From Bryobacteraceae bacterium (GTDB lineage Bacteria; Acidobacteriota; Terriglobia; Bryobacterales; Bryobacteraceae), in the NCBI GenBank assembly GCA_030041495.1, contig JASHNT010000095.1, forward strand, positions 1-64,000: a DNA stretch of 64,000 nucleotides, given 5' to 3'. Of the stretch, positions 33,173 through 41,629 are shown one piece after another. Position numbers and translations under genes: made by a program. The notes beneath the pieces are model-generated. The model did not search any database. It was not told the origin of the DNA and saw only the letters and a list, made by a program, of their open reading frames with translations. Position 1 is the first letter of the stretch. Each line of letters begins with the position of its first letter.

Positions 33173-35023
33173 TCACAGACGTAGCTCGCGTTCGCCGAAT
33201 GTGAGCCGGCCGGGTTCAATCCGCAGGCCGGCGGTGGTGGCGCGCGAATCGAATACCGCCGCCAAGCGGCAGGGTAACTCCGCCTCGACGGTGATGCATA
33301 GCACTGGGTGGGCCAGTTTCAGACCGGGAACGGGCGAATGCCAGCCCTCTTCCATCGAGATCACCTGGCCGCCAGAGACATGCATTCGCAGGCCGCCCGG
33401 AAGCAGAATGGACCCGTCGGGAAGCCGTTCGACGGTTCCCGCGACGTGCCAGAACTGCTCGATTCGATGGCGGCCGTTGCCGGAGACGTCATCCACGACC
33501 CAGATGGCGCCGACGGAGAAAGAGATGCGGCGCTCGTGCCGAATGCCGCGCGCCTCGCAGAAGGCGTGCAGACCCCACGGCTGCGCGGACCAATCGAGAA
33601 TCTCCGCCGCAGGCAGATTCAACCAACGGAACGGACCTGCCGGATCAGCCTGATCCAAGCCGTCAATACGGATTGTGTTGTGCGCCGCTGTGCCGCGGAA
33701 GCGCTGGCGCCAGGATGGGTCCGAGACGTAGGTGTAGGTTCCGGGATCGAGGAGCACGTTTTCTCCGCGGTGACGCAAAGTGAAATGGAGCGAATGGCCG
33801 TGGCTGTGGCCCGCGCTGCCCCTTCCGAAGGCCCGCACGGAGGCGATCAATTCGAAGTTATCTTCGGCCAACACCACTGTCCCGGTCGAGCGGAAACATT
33901 CGGAAACGCGTACCGCGCGATCGCGCGTGACAGTACGGTCCCCCAGCCACCAGACGGCGATTTCGTCGAGATCCTCCGGCGCGCCGCAACTCGGAGTATC
34001 GCCCAGGAACGCGGCGCAAGCAGCCAGAGTCGCTCGGGCGAACTGCTTGCGCTCGCCAAAGGGATGGAACAGACGGCCGCCGTCGTCGTCGCCAAAGAAC
34101 GGCAAGCTGCCGGAGCCCGCTAATGCCCACAGATACCGGGCCATCAGCTTCAATTTTTCCCGATACTCCGCACCGGGATCTTCGAGCACGGCATGGAACA
34201 GAAACATGTCGGTTGCGTAGACGTGGTAGTAACTGGACTGCTCGAAATGACCACCGTCGGAATGCACGTGATCGCGAATCATTTCCCGCATCAGGGATGA
34301 GCCGTTCTTGCGCCAGCGTTCGACTCCGAACAGAAGTCCGAGAGCGTGCAAAGCCAGAGCCTCGCCTTGCAGGTGCGTGTTGGGAGAAAAATACACGGAG
34401 AGATTTCGTTCCAGGTAACAGCCGTGGTGAAACAAAGAGAGCTGCCAGCGTGAAGCCAGCTCCGGCGGCATGCGATGGCCCGATAGACGATGGATCCAAA
34501 TCCAGGAAAGCGCGCGGAAGGCGACCTCCAGCGCGCTAGTCCAGTTGATCCCGCGGCATACCGGGTTCTGATCGAGCCAGGACGCAAGTTGCGCGAACGC
34601 CGCATCCGCAAATTCGCCACGGCCACTCAAGAGGCTGGCCTGCGCCAGCGCGACCAGATGCTGGTGCCGGTTCAGCTCCCAAATAATCTTGTGGTCGCCA
34701 GAGCGCGAAAAATCGAGGTACGGGATGCGGCGAAAGTAAACCGGCGGCGTTTCGCGGCCGTGGATGGAGTCGCGCCGCCAGTGAATCTCGCCGCTGCATT
34801 CGAGCTCATAGCCGAGCAATGGGATTGTGCCGGCCAGAATTTTCTCGGCGATGCCGATGAGCTGAGCGGCGTATGCGGAGCCGCGGAGCCGGGCCGCTAC
34901 GATTCGAGGATCCGGAAGCGGTAGAGGCGAAACCTCCGGCGACTTCCGGGGCGGATTCAAGTACAACGACAAGTTTCCGGCCTCTTGTTTAAACCGGAAT
35001 GAGATCTCCGGGAGGGAACGCAT
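33173..35023 (-). CDS. Heparinase II/III-family protein (alginate-lyase-like)
   Basis: A 616-residue protein. The N-terminal alpha-toroid part includes LSGHRMPPELASRW and YFSPNTHLQGEALALHALGLLFG with GGHFEQSSYYHVYATDMFLFH around 225-300, where the catalytic Asn/His/Tyr residues of this family lie. The C-terminal beta-sandwich has SAGHSHGHSLHFTLRHRGENVLLDPGTYTY and FRGTAAHNTIRIDG. Such proteins accompany EPS operons and cleave uronate-containing polymers, which fits the AlgD-type dehydrogenase. No signal peptide is evident in the reading used. The neighbouring GT2 stop lies 3 bp before its ATG. Confidence 0.85.
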   Translation of the reverse strand: MRSLPEISFRFKQEAGNLSLYLNPPRKSPEVSPLPLPDPRIVAARLRGSAYAAQLIGIAEKILAGTIPLLGYELECSGEIHWRRDSIHGRETPPVYFRRIPYLDFSRSGDHKIIWELNRHQHLVALAQASLLSGRGEFADAAFAQLASWLDQNPVCRGINWTSALEVAFRALSWIWIHRLSGHRMPPELASRWQLSLFHHGCYLERNLSVYFSPNTHLQGEALALHALGLLFGVERWRKNGSSLMREMIRDHVHSDGGHFEQSSYYHVYATDMFLFHAVLEDPGAEYREKLKLMARYLWALAGSGSLPFFGDDDGGRLFHPFGERKQFARATLAACAAFLGDTPSCGAPEDLDEIAVWWLGDRTVTRDRAVRVSECFRSTGTVVLAEDNFELIASVRAFGRGSAGHSHGHSLHFTLRHRGENVLLDPGTYTYVSDPSWRQRFRGTAAHNTIRIDGLDQADPAGPFRWLNLPAAEILDWSAQPWGLHAFCEARGIRHERRISFSVGAIWVVDDVSGNGRHRIEQFWHVAGTVERLPDGSILLPGGLRMHVSGGQVISMEEGWHSPVPGLKLAHPVLCITVEAELPCRLAAVFDSRATTAGLRIEPGRLTFGERELRL

Positions 35024-35026
35024 CGG

Positions 35027-36151
35027 CTAAGACGCCTTGGCCCTCCATAGCTTCTGCGGCCGAACAAAGAAATACGAAAGCGCGCAAAGCGCGGCCAGCA
35101 TCAGAACGGAAAAGGTTCGCGACAGCGACGAGATTTTCTTGAGCACGGAGCGGGAGGGTAGGAAAGGATCAATTGCCGCCAGAGCGTAGAAAGCGCCCTG
35201 TCCGGCGAGAAGGATGCCTGCCCATGGCGGGGGCATCCAGGGACTTGCGCAAGCGATGGCGAGGAGGGCGAAGGGCAGCATCAAGCGTCCCATTTTATGC
35301 GACAGGAAATGGATCCACAGCGGATTCCCGGGCCAGAGCAGTTTCGGGAATGCGGCCAAGATCTGGTAGTTGCCGGCCAAGGTCCGAACCTTGCGATAAA
35401 ATTCCGCATCCAGTGCGGCGGGGGAGTCGTAGGCCAACGCCCGCTCCTCCAGGACGATGTGGTATCCCCGGAATACCGCAGCCAAAGGAAGGTACATATC
35501 GTCCAGCAGAGTCTCCGGCGGAAGCGGAACCGCGAGGTCCCTGCGCATCGCGTATAAGGCTCCCGTGGCGCTTTCCATGGAACCGAGCTTACTGAGTTGC
35601 TTCCGAATCCACAGCTCATAACGCCAATACAAGCCGACGTTGGTCTTACCCTCCTGCTCGCCGGATCCCATAGCCAGCTCGCCGCTGACGACACCCACTG
35701 CCGGATCGGCCAGGCATTCAGTGAGGTAGCCGAGGCTACCTGGACGAATCGGCTGGCGCACGTCGGTAAAGACCAGCACATCTCCGGCGGCTTGAGCAAT
35801 GCCGGCATTGATCGCCGCCGCTTTGCCGCCGCGTGGCACGCGAATGAGAGTCACGCCTCGCGATGCGTACGATTCAGCGATGCTATCGGTCGCGTCCGTC
35901 GAGCCGTCCGAGATTACCAGCACGGCGAGTTTATCGCTCGGATATCCAGCAGCGAGGAGAGAATCGAGTTTCGCTCGCAGGAATGCCTCGCCGTTGTGCA
36001 CGGCCAGAATCACCGACACGGACGGAGTATAAGGCCCGCGGCGGATGGGGCGAGGAAACAAGCGCGCCACCACGGCGAGCAGGAGCGGATATCCCAGCAA
36101 TACATACAACATGACCAGGGCGCCGGCGATTGCCGTGATCACAGCGGTCAT
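35027..36151 (-). CDS. GT2 glycosyltransferase (membrane, processive-like)
   Basis: A 374-residue protein starting at the ATG at 36151, which overlaps the preceding GT4 stop as ATGA. The open frame continues upstream, but that part is antisense-like noise inside the GT4 gene. One N-terminal membrane segment (MTAVITAIAGALVMLYVLLGYP) is followed by PSVSVILAVHNGEAFL, VISDGSTDATD and VFTDVRQPI (the DxD-like site), then MESATGALYAMRR, and three membrane segments at the C-terminus. This topology matches HAS/BcsA-like and EpsH-type GT2 enzymes in XrtA-type EPS loci. Confidence 0.88.
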   Translation of the reverse strand: MTAVITAIAGALVMLYVLLGYPLLLAVVARLFPRPIRRGPYTPSVSVILAVHNGEAFLRAKLDSLLAAGYPSDKLAVLVISDGSTDATDSIAESYASRGVTLIRVPRGGKAAAINAGIAQAAGDVLVFTDVRQPIRPGSLGYLTECLADPAVGVVSGELAMGSGEQEGKTNVGLYWRYELWIRKQLSKLGSMESATGALYAMRRDLAVPLPPETLLDDMYLPLAAVFRGYHIVLEERALAYDSPAALDAEFYRKVRTLAGNYQILAAFPKLLWPGNPLWIHFLSHKMGRLMLPFALLAIACASPWMPPPWAGILLAGQGAFYALAAIDPFLPSRSVLKKISSLSRTFSVLMLAALCALSYFFVRPQKLWRAKAS

Positions 36152-37347
36152 GCGGCGAGGGCGTAGCGGGACAGGATCTGCTCCATCCCCAAGGCGACTT
36201 GGTCCCAACCGAATCGCTCTTTCACCAGCCTCTGCGCGGCTTCGGCTTGGCGGCGGCTCTGTTCCGCATCGCTCAACAGGCCGGCACACGCCTGTGCGAA
36301 TGCTTCCGGCGTGTCCGCGAGCAGGATGTGGTCTCCGGGTTGGACGGCGAGGCCCTCCGCGCCAATTGTGGTCGAGACGACCGGCACGCCGGCGGCCATC
36401 GATTCGTAAATCTTGAGTCGTGTCCCGCCCCCGACGCGCAGAGGGACCACGGAAATGGCGCTGTTCCACAAATACGGGCGGATGTCGGGTATTGTGCCGG
36501 TGACCTGAATGCGGCTGTCGGACTTTACCAAATGCCGAATTGCGGGAGCGGGATCGCGTCCGGCGATGATCAGCTCACAGGAAGGATGCGTGCGGCGGAT
36601 GAGCGGCAGGATGGATTCGACGAAGAAGCGCACTCCGTCGATATTCGGCAGCCAGTCCATCGAACCCACAAAAACGATCCCGGAGCGCGGCGAAGCGCCG
36701 GGAGGAGCGAAGAAGTCGGCATCCACTCCCGTAGGTACTTCGCTGACCGGGCCCTCCAAACCGAAAAGCTTTCGGAACTGGCAGGCGTCTTCCGCTGACA
36801 CCGCGATCACGTGGCGGACTTTGCGGCACACCTCGCGCTCATAGGCCAACATCCGGTTGGCTTGCTGCCGGAGATAAGCGCGAGCCACCGGGTTGCGCGC
36901 GGTATCGGCATGCCTGCGCCAAATCGCTGTCTCCACGTTGTGCTGGAACAGAACACACGCGCCGAGATCGGGCACGTTGGGCGCCGTCGCCAGAAAATCG
37001 CACACGATGCTGTCGAAGCGGGTTTCGTGCGTCAGCTCCGCGATCTTTGCGCGCATGGCGGGTGAGACGTAGCGCCGCTGCGAAACCGGCAACGGGTCGG
37101 CCAAGCCCCGCAAAAGCTGTCCTGCGAATCTGAGGGAGCGCCGAGGGGGAGGGGAATGCGGAACGGCGTAAGCTCGGGAGGAGTACTCAGTGCTGCGTGC
37201 GACTCCTTCTCCTGAGGGATCGTTAGAAAACGCCACATAAACGACTTCATTGCGAGCGTGTAGGCGCCGCAGCATCTCCAGCGTGCGAATTTGTCCTCCT
37301 CGCGTAGTCGGGTGCAGGAAGTCGGTCTTGATCCAGAGGATCTTCAT
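36148..37347 (-). CDS. GT4-family glycosyltransferase
   Basis: A 399-residue GT-B enzyme starting at the ATG at 37347, where MKILWIKTDFLHPTTRGGQIRT begins. The further 12 codons upstream lie in the amidotransferase gene. GIVFVGSMDWLPNIDGVRFF marks the donor domain near 221-240, followed by ISVVPLRVGGGTRLKIYESMAAGVPVV near 311-337. It resembles the glycosyltransferases found with XrtA/PEP-CTERM EPS loci. ATGA overlaps on both sides couple it to the amidotransferase and the GT2. Confidence 0.88.
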   Translation of the reverse strand: MKILWIKTDFLHPTTRGGQIRTLEMLRRLHARNEVVYVAFSNDPSGEGVARSTEYSSRAYAVPHSPPPRRSLRFAGQLLRGLADPLPVSQRRYVSPAMRAKIAELTHETRFDSIVCDFLATAPNVPDLGACVLFQHNVETAIWRRHADTARNPVARAYLRQQANRMLAYEREVCRKVRHVIAVSAEDACQFRKLFGLEGPVSEVPTGVDADFFAPPGASPRSGIVFVGSMDWLPNIDGVRFFVESILPLIRRTHPSCELIIAGRDPAPAIRHLVKSDSRIQVTGTIPDIRPYLWNSAISVVPLRVGGGTRLKIYESMAAGVPVVSTTIGAEGLAVQPGDHILLADTPEAFAQACAGLLSDAEQSRRQAEAAQRLVKERFGWDQVALGMEQILSRYALAA

Positions 37348-39290
37348 GCGGGGAGCCCGAGTGAGGGAACATCGGCCATCCAACGATCCCTGCGCCCGGT
37401 CAGAAACAGGTCTCCCCAGATCTGAAGATTCAACAGCCGCCAGATGCGATCGGTGGCGTCCACCGATCCGCTGGTGTGCCGTGCCAGCAGCGCCTCCACC
37501 TGCCGCATATCCAGCACCGACGCGAGAAGGCCGTCATGGTCCGAAAGCGTCTTGAGCAGCGGAGCCGCACTGGGCTGGCTGAGCCACGCGCGCAACGGTG
37601 TCGGGAAACCCATTTTCGTTCGGGTGAGGACTTCGGCGGGTATCAGGTCTCCCACGGCTTGTCTCAAGACGTACTTCCCGGTGCTCCCGTGGAGCTTCAA
37701 TTCATCCGGTATGCGCGCGGCAAATTCAACCAGAGTGTGATCCAGGAACGGCACGCGGCTCTCGATAGAGCAGGCCATGCTCATTTGATCCTGTTTCATC
37801 AACAGCTCCACCAGGTAGGTTTTTTGGTCCGCGTACAGCATGCGGTGGAGGAGCGGCGAATCCCCGCGCCGATTCCAATAATCCATGTAGCCGGCGTAAG
37901 GCGAAGCGTCCGAAGCGCCGAGCAGCGCGCCAATCTCAGACTGAGAAAATGCGCCGTAGAAATTGTCGAGATACAGGGACTCGGTGGTGAGCTCGCGCCC
38001 CAGAATACTGTGTCCGAGCTTCCGGCGCAGCGTGGAAGACAGGAGATTGTTGGTCTCGATGGCCGCCCGGATCTTGCTCCGCACAAAAGCCGGAACGCCG
38101 CAGCGATATGCGTTCGCCCAGGGTTGGTTCAGCAGGTTCCACCGGTAGCGGTGATAGCCGGCGAACAACTCGTCGCTGCCCTCTCCGCTCAGGACTACCT
38201 TGACGTGCTGCGAAGCAAGCCGTGAGACGAAATACAGGGAGACGCTGGACGGCCAGGCGATCGGCTCATCCTCGTGCCAGACCAGGCGCGGCAGCTCGTG
38301 GAAAAACTCGTCGCGAGACAAGGTGATTTCGTGGTGCTCGGTGCCGATGGCTCGGGCACCGGCGGCGGCGTAGCCGAGCTCGCTGTATTGCCGTTCCGCG
38401 TAGCCCACCGCGAAAGTCTTGACGGGTCCGCTGGTCATGCGGCGCATCAGAGCGGCCATCACCGTGGAATCCACGCCGCCACTTAGGAACATACCGAGCG
38501 GAACGTCGCTCATCAGCCGCATCCGGACGGTTTCTTCGATGCGTCGGCGGGTTTCTCGAATCCATTCTTTCGCGGCTAGTTTGGGCCGGCGGCCAGGTTC
38601 CGGAGCGGGCACATTCCAGTAGGATTCGATTTGTAAAGATGGACGCTCAGCCCGCGTGTCCAAAGTCAGCGTGTGGCCCGGCATGAGTTTGCGAATGCCC
38701 GCAAACATGGTCTGGTCGCCGGTGGTGAAGCCGAGAGACAAGCACTCGGGAAGCTGCACCGGATCCAGGCGGGCCGGAATCGAGGGATGCTCCAGAAGCG
38801 CCTTGATTTCGGAAGCGAACGCGAACAGCGTGCCGTCCCAATAGTAGTAGAAGGGCTTAATTCCCAGCCGGTCGCGCACGCAGAAAAGAGTTTGGCGCGC
38901 GCTGTCCCAGATGGCGTACGCAAACATCCCGCGATAAAGCTCGACCGAGCGTGCACCGTGTTGTTCGTAGGCGTGCAGAATGGTCTCGGTATCGCAATCG
39001 GTGGCATAGCGATGGCCAGCGCGTTCCAGGTCCGGGCGCAGGCTGGCGTGGTTGAAGATCTCGCCGTTGTAAATCGCCCATTTGGTCCCGTCTTCGTTCG
39101 ACATGGGCTGGTGGCCGCGGGAAAGATCGATGATGCTGAGACGCCGGTGGCCGAGAAAAGCCCGGTCTCCGTCTGCATAGTATCCGCTGTCGTCCGGCCC
39201 CCGATGCTGAAGGGCTTCGGTCATGCGCCGCAGAACGGATGCACTGCCATGCAGCGGCTTCAGCGTGACAAAGCCAGCGATACCGCACAT
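37344..39290 (-). CDS. asnB: Asparagine synthase (glutamine-hydrolysing)-type amidotransferase
   Basis: A 648-residue protein starting at MCGIAGF, which puts the class II glutaminase nucleophile at C2 after Met removal; the in-frame extension to 39386 would bury it and is rejected. The glutaminase domain has RGPDDSGYY and HRRLSIIDL. The synthetase domain has the ATP/PPi loop MFLSGGVDSTVMAAL near 263-277 and FAVGYAERQYSELGYAA. In EPS loci such proteins (WbpS-like, XrtA-associated) probably amidate sugar acids, which fits an AlgD-derived uronate. First gene of the leftward operon. A TACACT hexamer lies 9 bp upstream. Confidence 0.9.
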   Translation of the reverse strand: MCGIAGFVTLKPLHGSASVLRRMTEALQHRGPDDSGYYADGDRAFLGHRRLSIIDLSRGHQPMSNEDGTKWAIYNGEIFNHASLRPDLERAGHRYATDCDTETILHAYEQHGARSVELYRGMFAYAIWDSARQTLFCVRDRLGIKPFYYYWDGTLFAFASEIKALLEHPSIPARLDPVQLPECLSLGFTTGDQTMFAGIRKLMPGHTLTLDTRAERPSLQIESYWNVPAPEPGRRPKLAAKEWIRETRRRIEETVRMRLMSDVPLGMFLSGGVDSTVMAALMRRMTSGPVKTFAVGYAERQYSELGYAAAGARAIGTEHHEITLSRDEFFHELPRLVWHEDEPIAWPSSVSLYFVSRLASQHVKVVLSGEGSDELFAGYHRYRWNLLNQPWANAYRCGVPAFVRSKIRAAIETNNLLSSTLRRKLGHSILGRELTTESLYLDNFYGAFSQSEIGALLGASDASPYAGYMDYWNRRGDSPLLHRMLYADQKTYLVELLMKQDQMSMACSIESRVPFLDHTLVEFAARIPDELKLHGSTGKYVLRQAVGDLIPAEVLTRTKMGFPTPLRAWLSQPSAAPLLKTLSDHDGLLASVLDMRQVEALLARHTSGSVDATDRIWRLLNLQIWGDLFLTGRRDRWMADVPSLGLPA

Positions 39291-39370
39291 CTTGAACTCA
39301 GTGTACCAGCGCGTCCTATGTGCGCACCCGGCGGGTCGAACCTGCTTCGCTTCGGCCTCGGCGTCCGCCG

Positions 39371-39387
39371 GTTGACGGCGTGTCAAC
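39371..39387. promoter_or_regulatory. Inverted repeat GTTGAC-N5-GTCAAC, possible operator
   Basis: Two perfect 6-bp arms, GTTGAC at 39371-39376 and GTCAAC at 39382-39387, separated by GGCGT. It lies 80 bp upstream of asnB and about 350 bp upstream of the sigma-54-like site. It could be an operator or enhancer-binding site; it is short enough to be chance. Confidence 0.25.
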
Positions 39388-39729
39388 TGAGATTAACCGG
39401 CGATTCCAGGCTGAAGCGCAGGGTCGTCTCAACGGGCAAGCTGACCTGACGTTTTCCGGTGAACAACCGCGCCGACGGTTCCGGCCGCCGCGCCGTGCTT
39501 CCGCGCTGACCAGCGCTCCTGCTCTGCAACCTGCCAACGCCAACAGACCTACGGAACATCCTGCAAACAAGGTTTTGCTCAGGTCCGGTATATCCTTCCT
39601 CGGGGCCATTGCAAGTTCTTCCGGGCGATCTTGCGCTAACCCCTTGCAACGGAATCTCTTGGACCCCTTTCCCAGGTTTGAGTCACGCAAGGTTTGGTTC
39701 CGTGACGTGCGTTCCGAACCTGAGGCGTT

Positions 39730-39745
39730 TGGCACACCTGTTGCT
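39730..39745 (+). promoter_or_regulatory. Sigma-54-type (-24/-12) promoter
   Basis: TTGGCACACCTGTTGCT has the GG of the -24 element at 39731-39732 and the GC of the -12 element at 39743-39744, exactly 10 bp apart. It differs from the usual TGGCACG-N4-TTGCW by one base. A start about 12 bp downstream falls near 39756, inside the GAGGAGG ribosome site, giving a very short leader of about 11 bases. Confidence 0.5.
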
Positions 39746-39766
39746 CAAGAATCGAGGAGGGTTGTT

Positions 39767-40075
39767 ATGACAACGGAGGCTCAGAAGAACCAGATTCACA
39801 CCGAAAAATGCTTCGGAGCAGAGGTGAAAGAATTGACGGACCAGGTTGAGAAGGCGGTCTACCGGGCGAAGGGCGCGATGTCCGGCAAAATGGAAGACGG
39901 ACGGATCGCGGCCGAACGTCTGCTGAAGCGCAGCCGGTACGCGGTCGAAGACGGAGTCGAAACCGCCGTGCGCCAGGTCAAGCGCAACCCGGCCAGCTCC
40001 GTACTGGTCGCGTTCGCGGCCGGAGCGATCGTGGGTTTGCTGGTTACGTACCTTGGCCGGAGAAATCGCTTGTAG
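39767..40075 (+). CDS. DUF883/ElaB-YqjD-like membrane-anchored protein
   Basis: A 102-residue protein. An amphipathic, charged N-terminal part (VKELTDQVEKAVYRAK and later KRSRYAVEDGVETAVRQVKRNP) is followed by a single hydrophobic segment SSVLVAFAAGAIVGLLVTYLG at the C-terminus and a basic tail. This layout matches ElaB/YqjD-type proteins that anchor at the inner membrane by the C-terminal helix and are stationary-phase or stress induced in enterobacteria. The ATG at 39767 is fixed by GAGGAGG 6 bp upstream. A sigma-54-like promoter just upstream suggests stress- or nitrogen-linked control. Confidence 0.8.
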   Translation: MTTEAQKNQIHTEKCFGAEVKELTDQVEKAVYRAKGAMSGKMEDGRIAAERLLKRSRYAVEDGVETAVRQVKRNPASSVLVAFAAGAIVGLLVTYLGRRNRL

Positions 40076-40168
40076 CGATCCCGCGTGCGATCTCCAGGCG
40101 CTTCGCGCTGGTGTATATTGATCGAGGCACGCCCGGATTGTGGGGCGCGCACCGGGAGCGGAGACCGC

Positions 40169-41326
40169 ATGAAGCGCAGCACGGATCGGATTCTGACCAC
40201 GCACGCGGGCCGGCTGGATGGTCCGCCCGAGATGAGGCGGATGGCCATGGAAGTGTTTACCGGCCGCTCCAAAGACCTGAGCGCCGTGCTGCCGTACGTG
40301 CGCGAGGGCATGACTACAATCGTCCGGCAACAAGCGGAGGCCGGCATCGACATCGTCAGCGACGGCGAACTGGGCAAGCTCGGCTTCGGGCTGGCCTACT
40401 ATGGCCGCCGTTTGAGCGGACTGGGCAGCCGCAAGTTGAAGCCGCGGGAATCCGGATGGATGGGCCATGGCTCGGGCGAGCGCGCCGAATTCGCCGACTT
40501 CTACAAGGAACTGGGCTTCATGCCGGAACCCTTCGAGCGGGCGATATGCAACGGGCCGATCACCTACATCGGGCAACAAGAGGTCCGCAACGACATCGAC
40601 ATGTTCAAGGCCGCCCTCGAGGCCTCAAAAGTGGCTCCAACCGAGACGTTCATGACCGTGCTGGCGCCGGGCTGGCTGGAGCATTTCTTCGTCAACGAAT
40701 ATTACAAGACCGACGAAGAGTATCTGTTCGCCTTGGCGGACGCCATCCGGCACGAATACAAGGCGATTGTGGACGCCGGGTTCGTGCTGCAATTGGACGA
40801 TCCCGCTTTGCCCGACACCTACGACATACTTGTGCCAAGGCCGACCATCGAGGAGTATCGCAAGTTCGCCGCCGTGCGCGTCGAGGCGACCAACCACGCG
40901 CTCCGGGGCCTGCCCGAAGACCGCATCCGCTATCACATCTGCTGGGGGAGCTGGCATGGCCCGCACGTGCATGATATGCCGCTCAAGCACCTGGTGGATC
41001 TGATGCTCCGCGTCAATGCCGGCGCGTATTCGGTGGAAGCGGCGAATCCGCGGCATGAGCACGAATGGAAGGTATGGAGGCAGGTCATGCTTCCGGAAGG
41101 GAAGATTCTGATTCCGGGTGTCGTCAGCCACGCCTCGAACGTAGTGGAGCACCCCGAACTGGTGGCGGACCGCATTATCCTCTACGCCGGCTTGGTCGGG
41201 CGTGAAAACGTGATCGCGGGCACCGATTGCGGCATGGGCGCTCGCGTACACCCGCAAATCTGCTGGGCCAAGTTCAAGGCGCTTTCCGAAGGCGCGGCCC
41301 TGGCCAGCCAGGAACTGTGGAAGTAG
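40169..41326 (+). CDS. Cobalamin-independent methionine-synthase-like protein (MetE catalytic-core type), copy 1
   Basis: A 385-residue UROD/MetE-like TIM barrel. The zinc-ligand pattern of the MetE C-terminal domain is visible: H256 and C258 in YHICWGSW, an acidic residue in VEAANPRHEHEW, and C354 in GTDCGMG. It begins MKRSTDRILTTHAGRLDGP; the ATG at 40169 has GGGAGCGGAG just upstream. It lacks the MetE N-terminal barrel. Stand-alone cores of this kind may demethylate or transfer methyl or thiol groups on unknown substrates; homocysteine methylation is not assured. It is only distantly similar to the copy at 52297-53331. Confidence 0.8.
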   Translation: MKRSTDRILTTHAGRLDGPPEMRRMAMEVFTGRSKDLSAVLPYVREGMTTIVRQQAEAGIDIVSDGELGKLGFGLAYYGRRLSGLGSRKLKPRESGWMGHGSGERAEFADFYKELGFMPEPFERAICNGPITYIGQQEVRNDIDMFKAALEASKVAPTETFMTVLAPGWLEHFFVNEYYKTDEEYLFALADAIRHEYKAIVDAGFVLQLDDPALPDTYDILVPRPTIEEYRKFAAVRVEATNHALRGLPEDRIRYHICWGSWHGPHVHDMPLKHLVDLMLRVNAGAYSVEAANPRHEHEWKVWRQVMLPEGKILIPGVVSHASNVVEHPELVADRIILYAGLVGRENVIAGTDCGMGARVHPQICWAKFKALSEGAALASQELWK

Positions 41327-41399
41327 CGGTATGGAAACACCTTCCGCGCTGAAAGTGCAAAATGCGTCTTATCAGCCGGTAATTCTTGCGATCCTCTGC

Positions 41400-41609
41400 T
41401 TAGGAGGGCTTGGCAGGCTCGAAGCCGTCACACCGGCTGATGGAGGACACTTGAAGGTGTAGTCCGAGGTTCCGTGGATGGCCGCAGGCATCGACAAATG
41501 TCTCGGGCGCTTCGTGTTTCGTCCGGATCGTCGCCAACTGCGGGGTTGATCCATGCGTCTCCCCGAAGTGCGTGCAGGTCCCGCATTGGCCATTCTGGAT
41601 ATGCAACAT
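41400..41609 (-). CDS. Small 69-residue cysteine-containing protein, possibly metal-binding
   Basis: Reading leftward from the ATG at 41609 the product is MLHIQNGQCGTCTHFGE... with Cys at 9, 12, 42 and 60. A CGGAGG ribosome site lies 5 bp upstream, strong support for this start against longer or shifted frames in the same place. The C-x2-C plus C-G-H and R-C-D-G suggests a zinc or iron site, and I recall similar short unnamed acidobacterial proteins. It is 20 bp downstream of an ECF sigma gene on the same strand, so it may be co-transcribed and act with it, for example as a redox-sensing partner. Function unknown. Confidence 0.7.
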   Translation of the reverse strand: MLHIQNGQCGTCTHFGETHGSTPQLATIRTKHEAPETFVDACGHPRNLGLHLQVSSISRCDGFEPAKPS

Positions 41610-41629
41610 AACAACCTCCGTCCCCGCTA

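Larger units (their letters stand above)
39291..39766. other. 476-bp intergenic region between asnB and the DUF883-like gene
   Basis: No gene can be supported here. It holds leader DNA for two divergent genes: a TACACT hexamer before asnB, a perfect 6-bp inverted repeat at 39371-39387 and a sigma-54-like site near 39730. The open frame crossing it in the rightward direction has no coding character before the MTTEAQ start. Confidence 0.5.

Noticed and set aside
36152-36469. Arg/Gly/Pro-rich extension of the GT2 frame upstream of the ATG at 36151
   Set aside because: It lies inside the GT4 gene on the same strand in a different frame; the ATGA overlap and the membrane segment at the new N-terminus support the shorter start.
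39315-39350. tRNA-like T-arm string (GGTTCGACCC-like on the minus strand)
   Set aside because: The flanking bases do not form a 5-bp T stem or an acceptor stem, and no anticodon arm can be drawn.
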